Positions 42,058-56,735 of a DNA stretch of 64,000 bases are shown here, one piece after another. Below the pieces are notes generated by a model. It had not been told where the DNA came from, searched no databases, and was given only the letters and a program-made list of their open reading frames with translations. Position numbers and translations under genes: made by a program. How positions within the stretch are numbered: position 1 is the first letter of the stretch; each line of letters starts with the position of its first letter. The DNA comes from Segatella copri. Its GTDB lineage: Bacteria > Bacteroidota > Bacteroidia > Bacteroidales > Bacteroidaceae. The stretch spans positions 2,353,001 through 2,417,000 of the forward strand of contig NZ_CP042464.1 in assembly GCF_015074785.1 (NCBI RefSeq), in the 5' to 3' direction.

Positions 42058-43458
42058 CTATTTCACAATCAAAACAATGTCGCTGATGGTTACCTCGGCA
42101 TCCTTAGGAGCACCAGCAAGGTCGATGACGAGTTTCATCTTGCTCATATCCTGAGGACCGCCATCAGCTTCTTTCGTACTGTTTGGTTGGTTCTCATAAC
42201 GGAAGACGTATTCGCCTTTAACATCAGTAGACTCCTGGAAGAAGAGGTTTCCATCATTAGCGTCATCACAAAGCTTCAATGTCATCATTGGCAATGGAGC
42301 AGAAGTGGTAACCTTGCAAGAGAAATCAATCTTGCTATCAGCTTTGGCAGATACAGGAATACCAAGCATTTTCCACTGTGCGTGCCATAGCTCAGCAGGA
42401 GTTTCACAAGGCACGATAATGATGTGCTTGCTTCCCTCATGCTTGATAACAGGAGTTACATCAATCTGTGCCCAAGAAGCATCACCATACCAAGTTTCCT
42501 CAGTAAATGACTTGTTGGCATCAATATCCTTCCAAAGGTTACCCGCTGTATTGTAGTCAAATGGCACCTTCAATTCTACAGGAACCACAGTACCATCATC
42601 GTTGGCATGATCTTTCAGTACCAGGCTCTCTATCATGATTTCGTCATCAGCAGCATTACCACCAAAGTCGAATACAATCTTCAAATTATTGATGTCCTTG
42701 CCTTCGAGGTCTGAACCATAAATACACTTAGGCTCACCTGCTTCCAATTTTGTATTTGCATCCTTGGAATCGAAAAGGATGTTATTGTCACCACCTTCTC
42801 CAGAATCACAAAGTTTCACTTTAACGGCATTATGTCCCTTGGCAGATGTAATGATGCAAGAGAAGTCATAATGCTTATCTGCGCTAGTAGAGATACCTAG
42901 GTTTTTGAAAGGAACCTGAGCTTGCCAACGTTCGGTAGTTGCCTTAGGGAGCTTCAATGTATAGCATCCCTTGCTGTAGCTACAAACCGGGTCAGCAATT
43001 TGGGTCCATCCTGGAGCATAATAGCCAGCAGAAGGTTTTTCAGGGAAGGTAATTCTCTTGAAGAGATTAAACTCGCTGTCCTCTACGAAACCTGCGAAGC
43101 CATTCATCTTGGTTTTCTCCACCGTGAAATGCTTCTTGACGCTCTCCTTGCTAATACCATTACGGTTCTTCACAAAGCACTCCACATCGTAAGTACCCTT
43201 CTTGCGATAATACTTAGAGAGGTTGAAAGCAGAAGAATAGGCACCATCTATCACCCATACCGGGCTTACTCCCTCTGCACCACCAAAAGAAAAGTTGGCT
43301 GTGTTGGTCTCTTGGTCTACATCAATCTTGAAGTTGTCGGCAAAGTCGGCTACATTAGGCAACTCACCGTTGGCACCAGAGAACTCCTCTGCAGAACATG
43401 CGCTGAGCATCAATCCACCCAGAAGAGCATAAGCCATATTTCGAAATATCTTTTTCAT
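42058..43458 (-). CDS. Surface glycan-binding lipoprotein with a duplicated beta-sandwich
   Basis: A 466-residue lipoprotein with lipobox LSAC (Cys21). A PKD-like immunoglobulin domain comes first (about 35-115, VWVIDGAYSSAFNLSKYYRK). It is followed by two related modules (about 120-290 and 300-466), each containing a W-x-A-Q segment, a DFSCxxTSA strand, KLCD and a final ISDIVL/IESLVL strand, indicating an internal duplication of a CBM-like fold. The position after susD and before GH16 fits a laminarin SGBP. Binding specificity is inferred. Confidence 0.82.
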   Translation of the reverse strand: MKKIFRNMAYALLGGLMLSACSAEEFSGANGELPNVADFADNFKIDVDQETNTANFSFGGAEGVSPVWVIDGAYSSAFNLSKYYRKKGTYDVECFVKNRNGISKESVKKHFTVEKTKMNGFAGFVEDSEFNLFKRITFPEKPSAGYYAPGWTQIADPVCSYSKGCYTLKLPKATTERWQAQVPFKNLGISTSADKHYDFSCIITSAKGHNAVKVKLCDSGEGGDNNILFDSKDANTKLEAGEPKCIYGSDLEGKDINNLKIVFDFGGNAADDEIMIESLVLKDHANDDGTVVPVELKVPFDYNTAGNLWKDIDANKSFTEETWYGDASWAQIDVTPVIKHEGSKHIIIVPCETPAELWHAQWKMLGIPVSAKADSKIDFSCKVTTSAPLPMMTLKLCDDANDGNLFFQESTDVKGEYVFRYENQPNSTKEADGGPQDMSKMKLVIDLAGAPKDAEVTISDIVLIVK

Positions 43459-43530
43459 ATTGCTGAAATCTTAAAGTTAATATTTTATTAGGGGGTAGAG
43501 GAAACTATTGTTCCTCTACCTTAATAAGTT

Positions 43531-45057
43531 TTAATAATTATTCTGAACCAAAGCAGGATCAGAGTCAAGCTCTGCCTGAGCGATAGGAACATACTTCTTG
43601 GATTCTGTCCAGGAGTTGGTGCGATAGCCGTAGCTGTCTGGCACCAATACGCTGGCAGCCTTGCCTGTACGAACCAAGTCGAAGTAACGCTTACCCTCAC
43701 CTACAAACTCCAAGCGGCGCTCATTGATAACATCATCCAGAGTTACGGCTCCAAGCTCTGCGATTCCTGCACGGTTGCGAATCTTATTCACATAATCCTT
43801 AGCCTGATTAGCATCGCCACCTGTCTCCAACAAAAGCTCTGCAGCATTGAGGTAAGCCTCAGCCAAGCGATATACACGGAGATTGTTATTATAGTTAAGG
43901 TTATTATCGAAACCTGCGTCAGCATTGTTCTCTGTGAACGGACGATACTTGGCCAGCCAAAGACCAGTATCCTCATAACGTTTGGTATATTTCACGCCAC
44001 GACAGTCCCATACAGTAGCATCACGGCGCTTGTCGTTGTCAGCAAACAGAGCATAGGTTTCGGTACGAACAGGTAGGAATCCCCAACCGTCACCGCCTTG
44101 GTTCCAACCATCGCCACCAGGCCAAGAGTTTGGAGAAATCAAGGTAGGCAATATTGTACCACCAATAGCCAATGGTGAATCCCAACCACGCTCGTTGTTA
44201 CCATCCTCATAGTTTACTTCCCAGATGCTCTCCTTGCACCATTCGCCGCTTTCTTTCCAAATAGAGGCGTAATCGTCTACTATATCATAGTCACTCTTGT
44301 CGGCGATGAGCTCCTGCATATACTGGAGAGCCTTAGGATAGCGAGTCTTGTCATTCTGATACATCACCATCTCGGCATACATCATATAGCACATGGCCTG
44401 CGACATTCTTCCACAGTTGGCATCGTCCCAACGCATTGGCAGGACCTTGGAGTCAATTACAGCCTCAAGCTCTACTATCAATTTGTCATATACTTCATCA
44501 GCCTTGAGCTGTGGGGCTGTGTAAGGAGCAGACAAGTTCTCCAGATAGAAAGGAATATTGCCGAAGTAGTGCCACAAGTTATTGTAGAAATATACACGGA
44601 GGGCTCTACCCTGCATCTCATAAGATGCCCTGTTTTTCTCGTTCAAGTTTGCCTCTGCCCAGCCCAAATACTTCAAGAGGTCATTACAACGCTTGATGCC
44701 TGAGTAGTCCACTGTCCAAAGTGAGCTAAGGGTATTGCTGGCATTTGCCTCATAGTTGGCAAGCATGTGCCAGTGCTGTTGATCGGTTTTGTTAGAACCG
44801 CCTACCCAGAAGTTATCGCCCATTATCTCGGCATCGATATTGAGAGCATTATACTGTCCCAATCCCCAGTCTGGCCAGTGGATAGGATCGTAAGCCGCAT
44901 TCAGAGCCTCATTGATATGGGCATCTGTGGTATAATATTCTTCGAGGTTTTCACCTGATGGGTTCTCCACCTCTAGGAAGCTGTCGCTGCAAGATGTGTT
45001 TGCCAGTGTCATACTGGTTGCCAACACTCCTAAAGCTATATATTTTATTGTCTTCAT
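43531..45057 (-). CDS. SusD-like lipoprotein (beta-glucan locus)
   Basis: A 508-residue SusD/RagB protein with lipobox NTSC (Cys23). Typical segments are SFLEVENPSGENLEEYY at the front, the TPR-like middle, and the C-terminal VINERRLEFVGEGKRYFDLVRTG. It pairs with the SusC at 45086 (28-bp gap). Glycan is inferred from the GH16 and GH3 enzymes. Confidence 0.93.
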   Translation of the reverse strand: MKTIKYIALGVLATSMTLANTSCSDSFLEVENPSGENLEEYYTTDAHINEALNAAYDPIHWPDWGLGQYNALNIDAEIMGDNFWVGGSNKTDQQHWHMLANYEANASNTLSSLWTVDYSGIKRCNDLLKYLGWAEANLNEKNRASYEMQGRALRVYFYNNLWHYFGNIPFYLENLSAPYTAPQLKADEVYDKLIVELEAVIDSKVLPMRWDDANCGRMSQAMCYMMYAEMVMYQNDKTRYPKALQYMQELIADKSDYDIVDDYASIWKESGEWCKESIWEVNYEDGNNERGWDSPLAIGGTILPTLISPNSWPGGDGWNQGGDGWGFLPVRTETYALFADNDKRRDATVWDCRGVKYTKRYEDTGLWLAKYRPFTENNADAGFDNNLNYNNNLRVYRLAEAYLNAAELLLETGGDANQAKDYVNKIRNRAGIAELGAVTLDDVINERRLEFVGEGKRYFDLVRTGKAASVLVPDSYGYRTNSWTESKKYVPIAQAELDSDPALVQNNY

Positions 45058-45085
45058 AATAGTCTTTATTTTAAAGGTTCTTATT

Positions 45086-48000
45086 TTAGAATGAAAGGTT
45101 TACGCCGATGGTGTAGGTGCGAGCCTGTGGATATACACCATAGTCTACACCGAGAGAAGTTCCACCTGATGAGATTTCAGGGTCAAAGCCCCAATACTTG
45201 GTCCAGGTAATCAGGTTCTCTGCCATCACGTAGAAACGCAAGTGACTGATAGACAACTTCTGTGTAAGCTGCTTTGGCAAGGTGTAACCCAAAGAGATAT
45301 TCTTCAATCTCAAGTAAGAGCCATCGCAAAGATAGAGGTCTGAAACCTGCCAGTTGGTAGCATCGCCATTCTTCAGAATAGGATACTTATTGGAGGTACC
45401 CTCGCCAGTCCATCGATCGAGCATCCAAGTAGGGAAGTTGCCAGAGAACACATCTGTACGATAGGTTGCATCAAATACCTTATTACCCGTTACGCCCTGC
45501 AAGAAGAGGTTGAGGTCGAAGCCCTTCCACTCTGCATTGAAGTTGAAACCGAAGGTCCACTTTGGTGTACCATTACCAATATTGGTGCGGTCGTCTGGAG
45601 AAATCTCACCATCGCCATTAACATCTACGAAACGTACATCACCTGGCTTGGCATCTGGCATAATCATATTGCCATCCTTGTTGACGTAAGCCTGAACCTC
45701 TGCCATATTCTGGAACACACCAGCTGTCTTATAACCATAGAAGTATGGGAAAGGCTGACCGTTAGATCCACGAGTGCCACCACCAGAGATACCCAGGAAG
45801 CCATCGAGGTCGATGTAACCTGTATCATTACCGAGGTTGGTCAACTCATTGTGCAGATAGGTAACATTAGCCTTGGCATTGAAGCGAGCATCAGAGATGT
45901 GCCACTTATAGCCGAGCTCAAACTCAAGACCTGAGTTCTTCATGTCACCCACGTTACCGATTGGCTTGGTCTCACCTACGTAGCTTGGGATAGGCATAGA
46001 AATCAACATACCGTTGGTCTTCTTTACATAATAGTCAGCTGAGAATGTCAGCGCACTGCCGAAGAAACCGAAGTCGAAACCGATATCAGTCTGCTCACTC
46101 TCCTCCCACTTCAAGTCTTCATTGGCTGTGGCATTCGCCTTAGAACCATTAAACTTGACTGCATTCTTTCCGAAGAGCACGTTGTTGCCCATAGCGGTCA
46201 ATACGGTATAACGGAAGTCACCGATGTTATCATTACCATTCTTACCCCAGCTGGCACGGAACTTCAAGTTGCTCAACCAATCGCGAGTACTTTCCATGAA
46301 TTTCTCGTTCATAATATTCCATCCGATAGAGGCAGATGGGAAGGTACCATATTTATGAGATGGTCCGAAACGGCTTGAACCATCTCGGCGGATTGTAGCC
46401 TGAAGCATGTACTTCTCATCATAGTTATAGCTCAATCGACCGAAGAGAGAAGATATAGCATGCACTACATTATTGCCACCTGATACAGCATGCTCAATGG
46501 TTGGAGCACCTACAGAGATGATGTTACCTTCAGCATCCTTCACGATGGTCTGGCTATATTTACCAGTAGCATAGTCGATAGAAGGCTTGTTTACATTCAC
46601 AAGATTCCAACGGCTGCCGTTCAGATAATCACTCTTATTCTTCATTGCACTCTGACCTAAGACAACAGCAAAACTATGCTTGCCAATAGTCTTATCGTAT
46701 GTCAAAGTATTCTCCACCTGCCAGTTGATACCCTTGTCAGAACTCTTGTAAGCCTGGGTATGCTCAGCCTTGACGTTACCAGAGAGGTAATACTTGGATG
46801 CGGTGTAGCTATCTGAACCCCAGAAGCTGAGGTCTGCACTATAAGTGAAATGATACTTCAAGTTATCCCAGAGCTGGAGGTCGATAGAGAACTTAGGCAC
46901 AAACTTATGTGACCAGTTCTTAGCTGCTGGGCGCGCCATCATGGCAAGAGGGTTGTTCATCTCCTGATAGGTACCTCCCATACCTGGGATGGTATAATAG
47001 TTGCCATTGGCATCACGAAGAAGCTCGTAAGTATCACGAGTACCTGTAATATTACCATCTGCATCGTATGTATTAGGATCCTCGTAGGTATTATAATACT
47101 TCTTCGCCACATTGCTATTGGTTACCGTAGGAGCCAATGTTGGAGCAAGATAGAGGGCACTACCCAATACCGAGCCATTACTATTAGCATCGATACCTGT
47201 ACTCTTTACACGGGTGTAAGCCATGTTGACGGTTACATCGAGCTTGTTGAGGAAGTTGCGATCCTTGCTGGCATCCAATACATTATAAATGTTGTTGCTA
47301 CGCATAGAGAGACGCTCATAGTTGCTCTGTCCGTAGTTACCACCTACGATACCTTCCTGCTTGTAGTAGCCCATGGAGAGGTAGTAGTTGATCTTATCGG
47401 ATGCACCACTGATGCTTACCTCATGGTTCTGTACAGGGGCATTGTCGTTGAATACCAAGTCCTGCCAATCAGTACCAAATCCATTGATAGGATTGCCATT
47501 AGAGTCAGTCAGTTTGTATGGATCAGCATAGATAGGAGCCTGACCACCATTCACTGCACGCTCGTTCTGAAGGATGGCGTAGTCAGTGGCGCTTGTTACA
47601 TCACGCTTCTTCCATGCGCTCTGCCAGCCGTAAGAGAAATTGTAGCTGATCTGTGCCTTGCCCATCTTACCCTTCTTGGTGGTTACGAGAATTACACCGT
47701 TGGCAGCACGGGCACCATAGATAGCACCCGAAGCAGCATCCTTCAACACCTCGATACTCTCGATATCACTAGGGTTGAGATAGTCGAGACCACCCTCGAT
47801 AGGCATGCCGTCTACGATGTAGAGAGGATCTGAATTGCTGATAGTACCTGTACCACGAATACGAACCTTAGGAGATGCACCAGGCTGACCTGAAGAAGAG
47901 GTTACGTTGACACCGGCAGCCAGACCCTTCAATGCGTTATCAACACGCACTGGGCTCTTGCCTGCCAAATCTTCGGTGCTCACTTTAGCGATAGCAGCAG

Positions 48001-48346
48001 TTACCACGCTCTTCTTCTGAACACCGTAACCTACAACAACCACTTCGTCCAAAGCTTTGTCGTCTTGTTTCAGAGTAATCTTCATGTTGGCTGAAGGACG
48101 GATCTCTGCATCCTTGTAGCCAATGTAGGTGATAACCAAGGTCTGGTTAGCATCTGCATCGATGACAAAGTTACCATCAAGGTCGGTAATTGCACCGGCA
48201 CCCTTGACGCCTTTAACCTGTACGGTGGCTCCGATAACGGGTTCACCCAGGTCATCCAACACGACACCCTTGAAGGTGTTTTTCTGTGCGAGCGCTGACG
48301 TCGACATCAATAATGCAGTCGCCAGCAATAGACTTTTTGTTTTCAT
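45086..48346 (-). CDS. SusC-like TonB-dependent transporter (beta-glucan locus)
   Basis: A 1086-residue SusC-family receptor. It has a signal peptide (to about residue 20), a carboxypeptidase-regulatory-like domain (FKGVVLDDLGEPVIGATV), a TonB-box segment (DEVVVVGYGVQKK), a plug (VRIRGTGTISNSDPLYIVDG) and a barrel ending TIGVNLSF. It imports laminari-oligosaccharides, by inference, with its SusD. It heads the leftward operon. Confidence 0.95.
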   Translation of the reverse strand: MKTKSLLLATALLMSTSALAQKNTFKGVVLDDLGEPVIGATVQVKGVKGAGAITDLDGNFVIDADANQTLVITYIGYKDAEIRPSANMKITLKQDDKALDEVVVVGYGVQKKSVVTAAIAKVSTEDLAGKSPVRVDNALKGLAAGVNVTSSSGQPGASPKVRIRGTGTISNSDPLYIVDGMPIEGGLDYLNPSDIESIEVLKDAASGAIYGARAANGVILVTTKKGKMGKAQISYNFSYGWQSAWKKRDVTSATDYAILQNERAVNGGQAPIYADPYKLTDSNGNPINGFGTDWQDLVFNDNAPVQNHEVSISGASDKINYYLSMGYYKQEGIVGGNYGQSNYERLSMRSNNIYNVLDASKDRNFLNKLDVTVNMAYTRVKSTGIDANSNGSVLGSALYLAPTLAPTVTNSNVAKKYYNTYEDPNTYDADGNITGTRDTYELLRDANGNYYTIPGMGGTYQEMNNPLAMMARPAAKNWSHKFVPKFSIDLQLWDNLKYHFTYSADLSFWGSDSYTASKYYLSGNVKAEHTQAYKSSDKGINWQVENTLTYDKTIGKHSFAVVLGQSAMKNKSDYLNGSRWNLVNVNKPSIDYATGKYSQTIVKDAEGNIISVGAPTIEHAVSGGNNVVHAISSLFGRLSYNYDEKYMLQATIRRDGSSRFGPSHKYGTFPSASIGWNIMNEKFMESTRDWLSNLKFRASWGKNGNDNIGDFRYTVLTAMGNNVLFGKNAVKFNGSKANATANEDLKWEESEQTDIGFDFGFFGSALTFSADYYVKKTNGMLISMPIPSYVGETKPIGNVGDMKNSGLEFELGYKWHISDARFNAKANVTYLHNELTNLGNDTGYIDLDGFLGISGGGTRGSNGQPFPYFYGYKTAGVFQNMAEVQAYVNKDGNMIMPDAKPGDVRFVDVNGDGEISPDDRTNIGNGTPKWTFGFNFNAEWKGFDLNLFLQGVTGNKVFDATYRTDVFSGNFPTWMLDRWTGEGTSNKYPILKNGDATNWQVSDLYLCDGSYLRLKNISLGYTLPKQLTQKLSISHLRFYVMAENLITWTKYWGFDPEISSGGTSLGVDYGVYPQARTYTIGVNLSF

Positions 48347-48459
48347 ATTCGATTATTAGTTTAGAAAAATATCTGTTTGTTAGTTCACTCTATTATAATA
48401 ATGTATAAGACTGTGCGGCTGTGCATTTCCTAAAATGCGTTAAGCCGTGTTTCCGATTG

Positions 48460-48467
48460 CAAATATA
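48460..48467 (-). promoter_or_regulatory. -7 promoter element of the beta-glucan susC operon
   Basis: On the minus strand the element is TATATTTG, giving a leader of about 105 nt before the ATG at 48346. I see no good -33 box, as expected if an activator is needed. Confidence 0.5.
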
Positions 48468-48578
48468 ATATGTTTTTTTGATAATTCCTAGCCCCTTCAA
48501 CAGATAAGTGGGAAAAATACTTGCTTCAAGTAACTTATATCGTTAGTTTTCAGATACTTATCTATTTTTTAATAACTA

Positions 48579-48600
48579 TACGAAAGTGGATGGGGTAAAA
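48579..48600. promoter_or_regulatory. Left arm of a long inverted repeat in the susC/GH3 divergent region
   Basis: CGAAAGTGGATGGGGTAAAA (48581-48600) is the reverse complement, with two small differences, of the block at 48731-48752 that contains CATCCAC. Each arm would face one of the divergent promoters. It is a candidate site for the locus regulator. Confidence 0.55.
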
Positions 48601-48739
48601 TGGAGAAAATGAGGCTAGAACACCCCTGAAACGTTATATCAGTATATTTCAGTGTTCACACTCTGCCACTTTTCAATAACGTACATTATTCATTATACTT
48701 CTCATTATCAACAACTTACAAAAGTTTCATTTTTACATC

Positions 48740-48794
48740 CATCCACTTTTCGCTTATCACACATCATTTTTTCATTATTTATTTAGTAATTTTG
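48740..48794 (+). promoter_or_regulatory. CATCCAC box and promoter of the first GH3 gene
   Basis: CATCCACTTTT starts at 48740 and the -7 element TAATTTTG starts at 48787, 47 bp later. The same motif and spacing occur upstream of the second GH3 gene (53282 to 53329). Apart from these sites, the susC promoter and the left arm of the inverted repeat, the rest of the 550-bp gap 48347-48896 is A/T-rich with no gene. Confidence 0.65.
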
Positions 48795-48896
48795 CAGATG
48801 AATAAGCATATACGCCTAAACGCACAAAAAAACGTGAGAGGCGGTGTGCAAAACAAACAACTGCAAGAAATAAACAAACCATAATAAATATTACTT

Positions 48897-51161
48897 ATGA
48901 AACAGTTCATTTTATCATGTGTCCTGTCGGTTGCAGCCATCGCTCCGTCTCAGGCACAGCAGACTACCAGACAATTGCCTGTCTATCTCGACCAGACCAA
49001 GCCGGTAGAGCAGCGCATCGATGATGCCATCTCTCGCATGACGCTGGCAGAGAAGATACGCATCATCCATGCTCAGAGCAAGTTTTCATCAGCCGGTGTA
49101 CCACGCTTGGGATTTCCTGACTTCTGGACGGATGACGGACCTCACGGAGTGCGTCCTGACGTATTGTGGGATGAGTGGGAACAGGCTGGTCAGACCAACG
49201 ACTCCTGTGTAGCCTTTCCTGCCCTCACCTGTCTTGCCGCATCATGGAATCCGCAGATGAGCCGCATCTATGGCGAAGCATTGGGCGAAGAAGCCCTGTA
49301 TCGCGGCAAGGACATGATTCTGGGGCCTGGCGTCAATATATACCGCACGCCTCTCAACGGCCGCAATTTCGAGTATATGGGCGAAGATCCGTTCCTGGCA
49401 AGCATCATGGTAGTGCCGTATATACAGGGATTGCAGTCTAAGGGCGTATCAGCCTGCGTAAAGCACTATTGCCTGAACAACGATGAGGAATACCGCCATC
49501 AGGTGAACGTAATCGTCAGCGACCGTGCTCTCCACGAAATCTATCTCCCTGCCTTCAAGGCGGCTGTTGAGAAGGGTAAGACATGGGGTATCATGGGAGC
49601 CTACAACCTATATAAGAATGAGCACAACTGCCATAACCAGTGGACCCTGAACAAGATTCTGAAGGGCGACTGGAAGTATGATGGTGTCGTAGTGAGCGAC
49701 TGGGGCGGTGCCCACGACCTGGAGCAGTCTGTAAAGAACGGGCTGGATATGGAGTTCGGCACCTGGACAGACGGCCTTACGATGGGCGCTACCAATGCCT
49801 ACGACAACTATTATCTTTCCATGCCTTACATGAAGGCCATACAGGAAGGCAAGTTCACCCAGAAGGAGCTGGACGATAAGGTGCGCCGCGTATTGCGCCT
49901 CTTCTATCGCACCACGATGAATCCGAACCGCCCTCATGGTTTCCTCTGTTCCGAGAGCCATTATACAGCAGCCAGACAGATTGCTGAGGAAGGTATCGTA
50001 TTGCTCCAGAACAGGAACAATGTGCTCCCTATCAACATCCAGAAGGCTAAGCGCGTACTGGTAGTAGGCGAGAATGCCATCAAGATGATGACCGTAGGCG
50101 GAGGCTCTTCTTCGCTCAAGGTACAGCGCGAGATTTCGCCTCTCGATGGTCTGAAGACGCGCTTGGGCAAGGACGGCATCGAGGTAGATTATGCCCGCGG
50201 ATATGTGGGCGATGTAACGGGCAACTACAATGGCGTTACAACCGGTCAGAACCTGGAAGACAAGCGCAGCGAGGCTGAACTGATAGCCGAAGCCGTAGAG
50301 AAAGCCAAGACTGCCGACTATGTCATCATGTTTGGTGGTCTGAACAAGAGCGATTTCCAGGACTGTGAGGGTCACGACCGCAAGCATTATGAACTGCCAT
50401 ACCATCAGGATAAGCTGATCGAGGCTTTGGCTAAGGCAAACAGAAACTTCGTTTATGTCAACATCTCGGGCAATGCGGTAGCTATGCCTTGGAAGGCTAA
50501 GGTTGCCGGCATCGTACAGGGCTGGTTCATCGGTTCGGAGAGCGGCGAAGCCCTTGCAAGCATCCTTACAGGCGATGCAAACCCTAGCGGCAAGTTGCCG
50601 TTTACATGGGTCAACTCGCTGAAGGAAACAGGTGCTCATGCACTCAATACCTATCCGGGAACCTGGCGTCAGGAAGGGGGAGCCGGCACGAAGGGCAACA
50701 TCATTGATGAGGAATATAAGGAAGGCATCTATGTAGGTTACCGCTGGACCGATAAGGAGCGCATCAAGCCTACCTTCGCATTCGGTCACGGCTTGAGCTA
50801 CACCCAGTTTGCCCTCTCTAATCTGCGCAGCGACAAGGTGCAGATGAAGCAGGACGGCACAATCACCTTTACCGTAAACGTAAAGAATACCGGAAAGCGT
50901 GCCGGAGCCGAGACGGTTCAGCTCTACATCCACGATGTCAAGTCATCAGTAGACCGCCCTCAGAAGGAGCTGAAGGGATTCCAGAAGGTTTATCTCCAGC
51001 CAGGTGAGAGCAAGGATATCAGCATCACCATCAGCAAAGAGGCCCTCAGTTTCTACGATGAGGCATCTTCATCCTGGAAGGCTGAAGCCGGAAAGTTTGA
51101 GGCTCTTGTTGGTAATGCAGCCGATAACCTGAAGCTCAAGAAAGCCTTCGAGCTCTTTTAA
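48897..51161 (+). CDS. GH3 beta-glucosidase, secreted
   Basis: A 754-residue GH3 enzyme with a signal peptide (to about residue 20). The (beta/alpha)8 domain holds Lys189-His190 (CVKHY) and the nucleophile Asp268 in VVVSDWGG. An alpha/beta sandwich follows (about 370-590), then a fibronectin-III-like C-terminal domain (FTVNVKNTGKRAGAETVQLY). It probably releases glucose from laminari-oligosaccharides in the periplasm. Divergent from susC, with its own promoter at 48787. Confidence 0.93.
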   Translation: MKQFILSCVLSVAAIAPSQAQQTTRQLPVYLDQTKPVEQRIDDAISRMTLAEKIRIIHAQSKFSSAGVPRLGFPDFWTDDGPHGVRPDVLWDEWEQAGQTNDSCVAFPALTCLAASWNPQMSRIYGEALGEEALYRGKDMILGPGVNIYRTPLNGRNFEYMGEDPFLASIMVVPYIQGLQSKGVSACVKHYCLNNDEEYRHQVNVIVSDRALHEIYLPAFKAAVEKGKTWGIMGAYNLYKNEHNCHNQWTLNKILKGDWKYDGVVVSDWGGAHDLEQSVKNGLDMEFGTWTDGLTMGATNAYDNYYLSMPYMKAIQEGKFTQKELDDKVRRVLRLFYRTTMNPNRPHGFLCSESHYTAARQIAEEGIVLLQNRNNVLPINIQKAKRVLVVGENAIKMMTVGGGSSSLKVQREISPLDGLKTRLGKDGIEVDYARGYVGDVTGNYNGVTTGQNLEDKRSEAELIAEAVEKAKTADYVIMFGGLNKSDFQDCEGHDRKHYELPYHQDKLIEALAKANRNFVYVNISGNAVAMPWKAKVAGIVQGWFIGSESGEALASILTGDANPSGKLPFTWVNSLKETGAHALNTYPGTWRQEGGAGTKGNIIDEEYKEGIYVGYRWTDKERIKPTFAFGHGLSYTQFALSNLRSDKVQMKQDGTITFTVNVKNTGKRAGAETVQLYIHDVKSSVDRPQKELKGFQKVYLQPGESKDISITISKEALSFYDEASSSWKAEAGKFEALVGNAADNLKLKKAFELF

Positions 51162-51215
51162 AAAGAATGATTCGATTCTGAGAAATTGAACGGAGGGAAG
51201 AAATAAATATAATGC

Positions 51216-51262
51216 ATAAAAGTTTGTTACGGTGAAACGCCGTAACAAACTTTTATTGTTTT
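51216..51262 (+). terminator. Terminator of the first GH3 gene
   Basis: ATAAAAGTTTGTTACGG (51216-51232) and CCGTAACAAACTTTTAT (51240-51256) form a perfect 17-bp stem with a 7-base loop and T residues after it. It could also stop transcription from the opposing regulator gene. Confidence 0.93.
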
Positions 51263-51433
51263 CCCCTGCTTTTCATCCTATCGACAAGCTCGTAGAAACG
51301 GGGATTTTCCAAAATATCAATATCCTGATTATCAGAAGATTAACCTACTTGACACCCTAAAACAGGGCGCATGGGTATCTGCAGCATTTACTCCTGAATT
51401 TTCGCAAGTTTGCGCCATCACGCCCAGAAAGGC

Positions 51434-55760
<4,327 letters not shown>

Positions 55761-55768
55761 ACAATAAA

Positions 55769-55829
55769 AATCGCCCTGCAAGAAGCAAAAGCATAGCTTA
55801 AAAGATGCTTTCCTTCTTACAGGGCGATT
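55769..55829. terminator. Bidirectional terminator
   Basis: AATCGCCCTG (55769-55778) pairs with CAGGGCGATT (55820-55829), with inner AAGAAG/CTTCTT-type pairing. It lies between convergent genes and is flanked by A and T runs suitable for both strands. Confidence 0.9.
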
Positions 55830-55868
55830 ATCATCTACTGAGCCTACTCCAAACAGACGGCTCGGTTA

Positions 55869-56735
55869 TTACTTCTTCATCTCGAAACCTACACGCATAC
55901 CATCATAATTATTGGCGATAGTACCGATAGCGCTGAGGGTAGAACTGCCCTTGAGGGCACCCATGGTCTTGATGAGGTTGAGCAACTTTGTCTGGTCGAA
56001 AAGCAGGCTGATGCCGTTGGTAGTCTTCGTAGCATAACCCGACATACTCAAGAGCAAGCCCTTCATCTGAATGGCATGAGTCTTCTCATCAAAAGTATAA
56101 TTGCCTTGCCATGACTTGCCATCTATCTTGGCAGCGAAAGTTCCATCAGTTTTGAAGGTGAAATAGGTGTTTGAGCCGCTGAAACCAAACTTGCTGTAAT
56201 ACTCACCCAACTTCTCCTCTACCTTGTTGGCAGCAATCTCACCGCCAGCCTTTGCCAGGAGATTCTCAGAAGTAAAGGCGCATCCCGGCTTGCTGTACTT
56301 CCAGGTATGGGCACAGAGATCCTGCTTGCTGAAGGTACCTGAACCGATTACATTATTCAGAATGCCATTGATAATACTGCTACCTGCAGAACTGCTGCTG
56401 TTAGAGTTTCCGCCCAGTACAGCACCCAAGATACCTGCAACGGCTGAACCTGCATTGCTGGTTGCACTGGTAGATGTAGCGGCATTGCTGGTTGTTGCTG
56501 AAGTTGTTGTTGCAGTCGCAGCTGTTGTGTTAGATGCAGCAGAAGTTGTTTTCTTTGTAGAAGTCTTCTTGGTCGTAGTCTTCTTTGAAGTCTTCTTTGT
56601 TGTCTTCTTAGCCGTTTTCTTAACCGGCATCATCTCAGACATTGAGGCATTGAGCGCTGCCTCGTTCATAGCGCTTGCGTTGCTGCCAGCTGTGCATGCG
56701 AGCACGAGGGCAGCCAAAAGAAATACCTTTTTCAT
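55869..56735 (-). CDS. Secreted DUF4923-like protein with a Lys/Thr/Ser-rich linker
   Basis: A 288-residue exported protein (signal peptide to about 22). Residues 38-115 are low-complexity Lys/Thr then Ala/Thr/Ser (KKTSKKTTTKKTSTKK and on), probably a flexible and positively charged linker. The C-terminal domain (about 130-288) contains WKYSKPGCAFTSENLLAK, a YFTFKTDGTFAAKIDGKSW strand pair and a helical end. It matches the DUF4923 lipocalin-like proteins as I recall them. Function is unknown. The gap upstream has only weak promoter-like sequence (GAACTTTG). Confidence 0.78.
   Translation of the reverse strand: MKKVFLLAALVLACTAGSNASAMNEAALNASMSEMMPVKKTAKKTTKKTSKKTTTKKTSTKKTTSAASNTTAATATTTSATTSNAATSTSATSNAGSAVAGILGAVLGGNSNSSSSAGSSIINGILNNVIGSGTFSKQDLCAHTWKYSKPGCAFTSENLLAKAGGEIAANKVEEKLGEYYSKFGFSGSNTYFTFKTDGTFAAKIDGKSWQGNYTFDEKTHAIQMKGLLLSMSGYATKTTNGISLLFDQTKLLNLIKTMGALKGSSTLSAIGTIANNYDGMRVGFEMKK

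Noticed and set aside
48586..48592. Same 47-bp CATCCAC spacing for the beta-glucan susC promoter
   Set aside because: The inverted copy is 125 bp from the TATATTTG element, and no -7 box lies 47 bp away, so the spacing rule holds only for the GH3 genes.
49608..50933. 441-codon ORF on the minus strand
   Set aside because: Antisense shadow of the GH3 gene, which carries all catalytic motifs.
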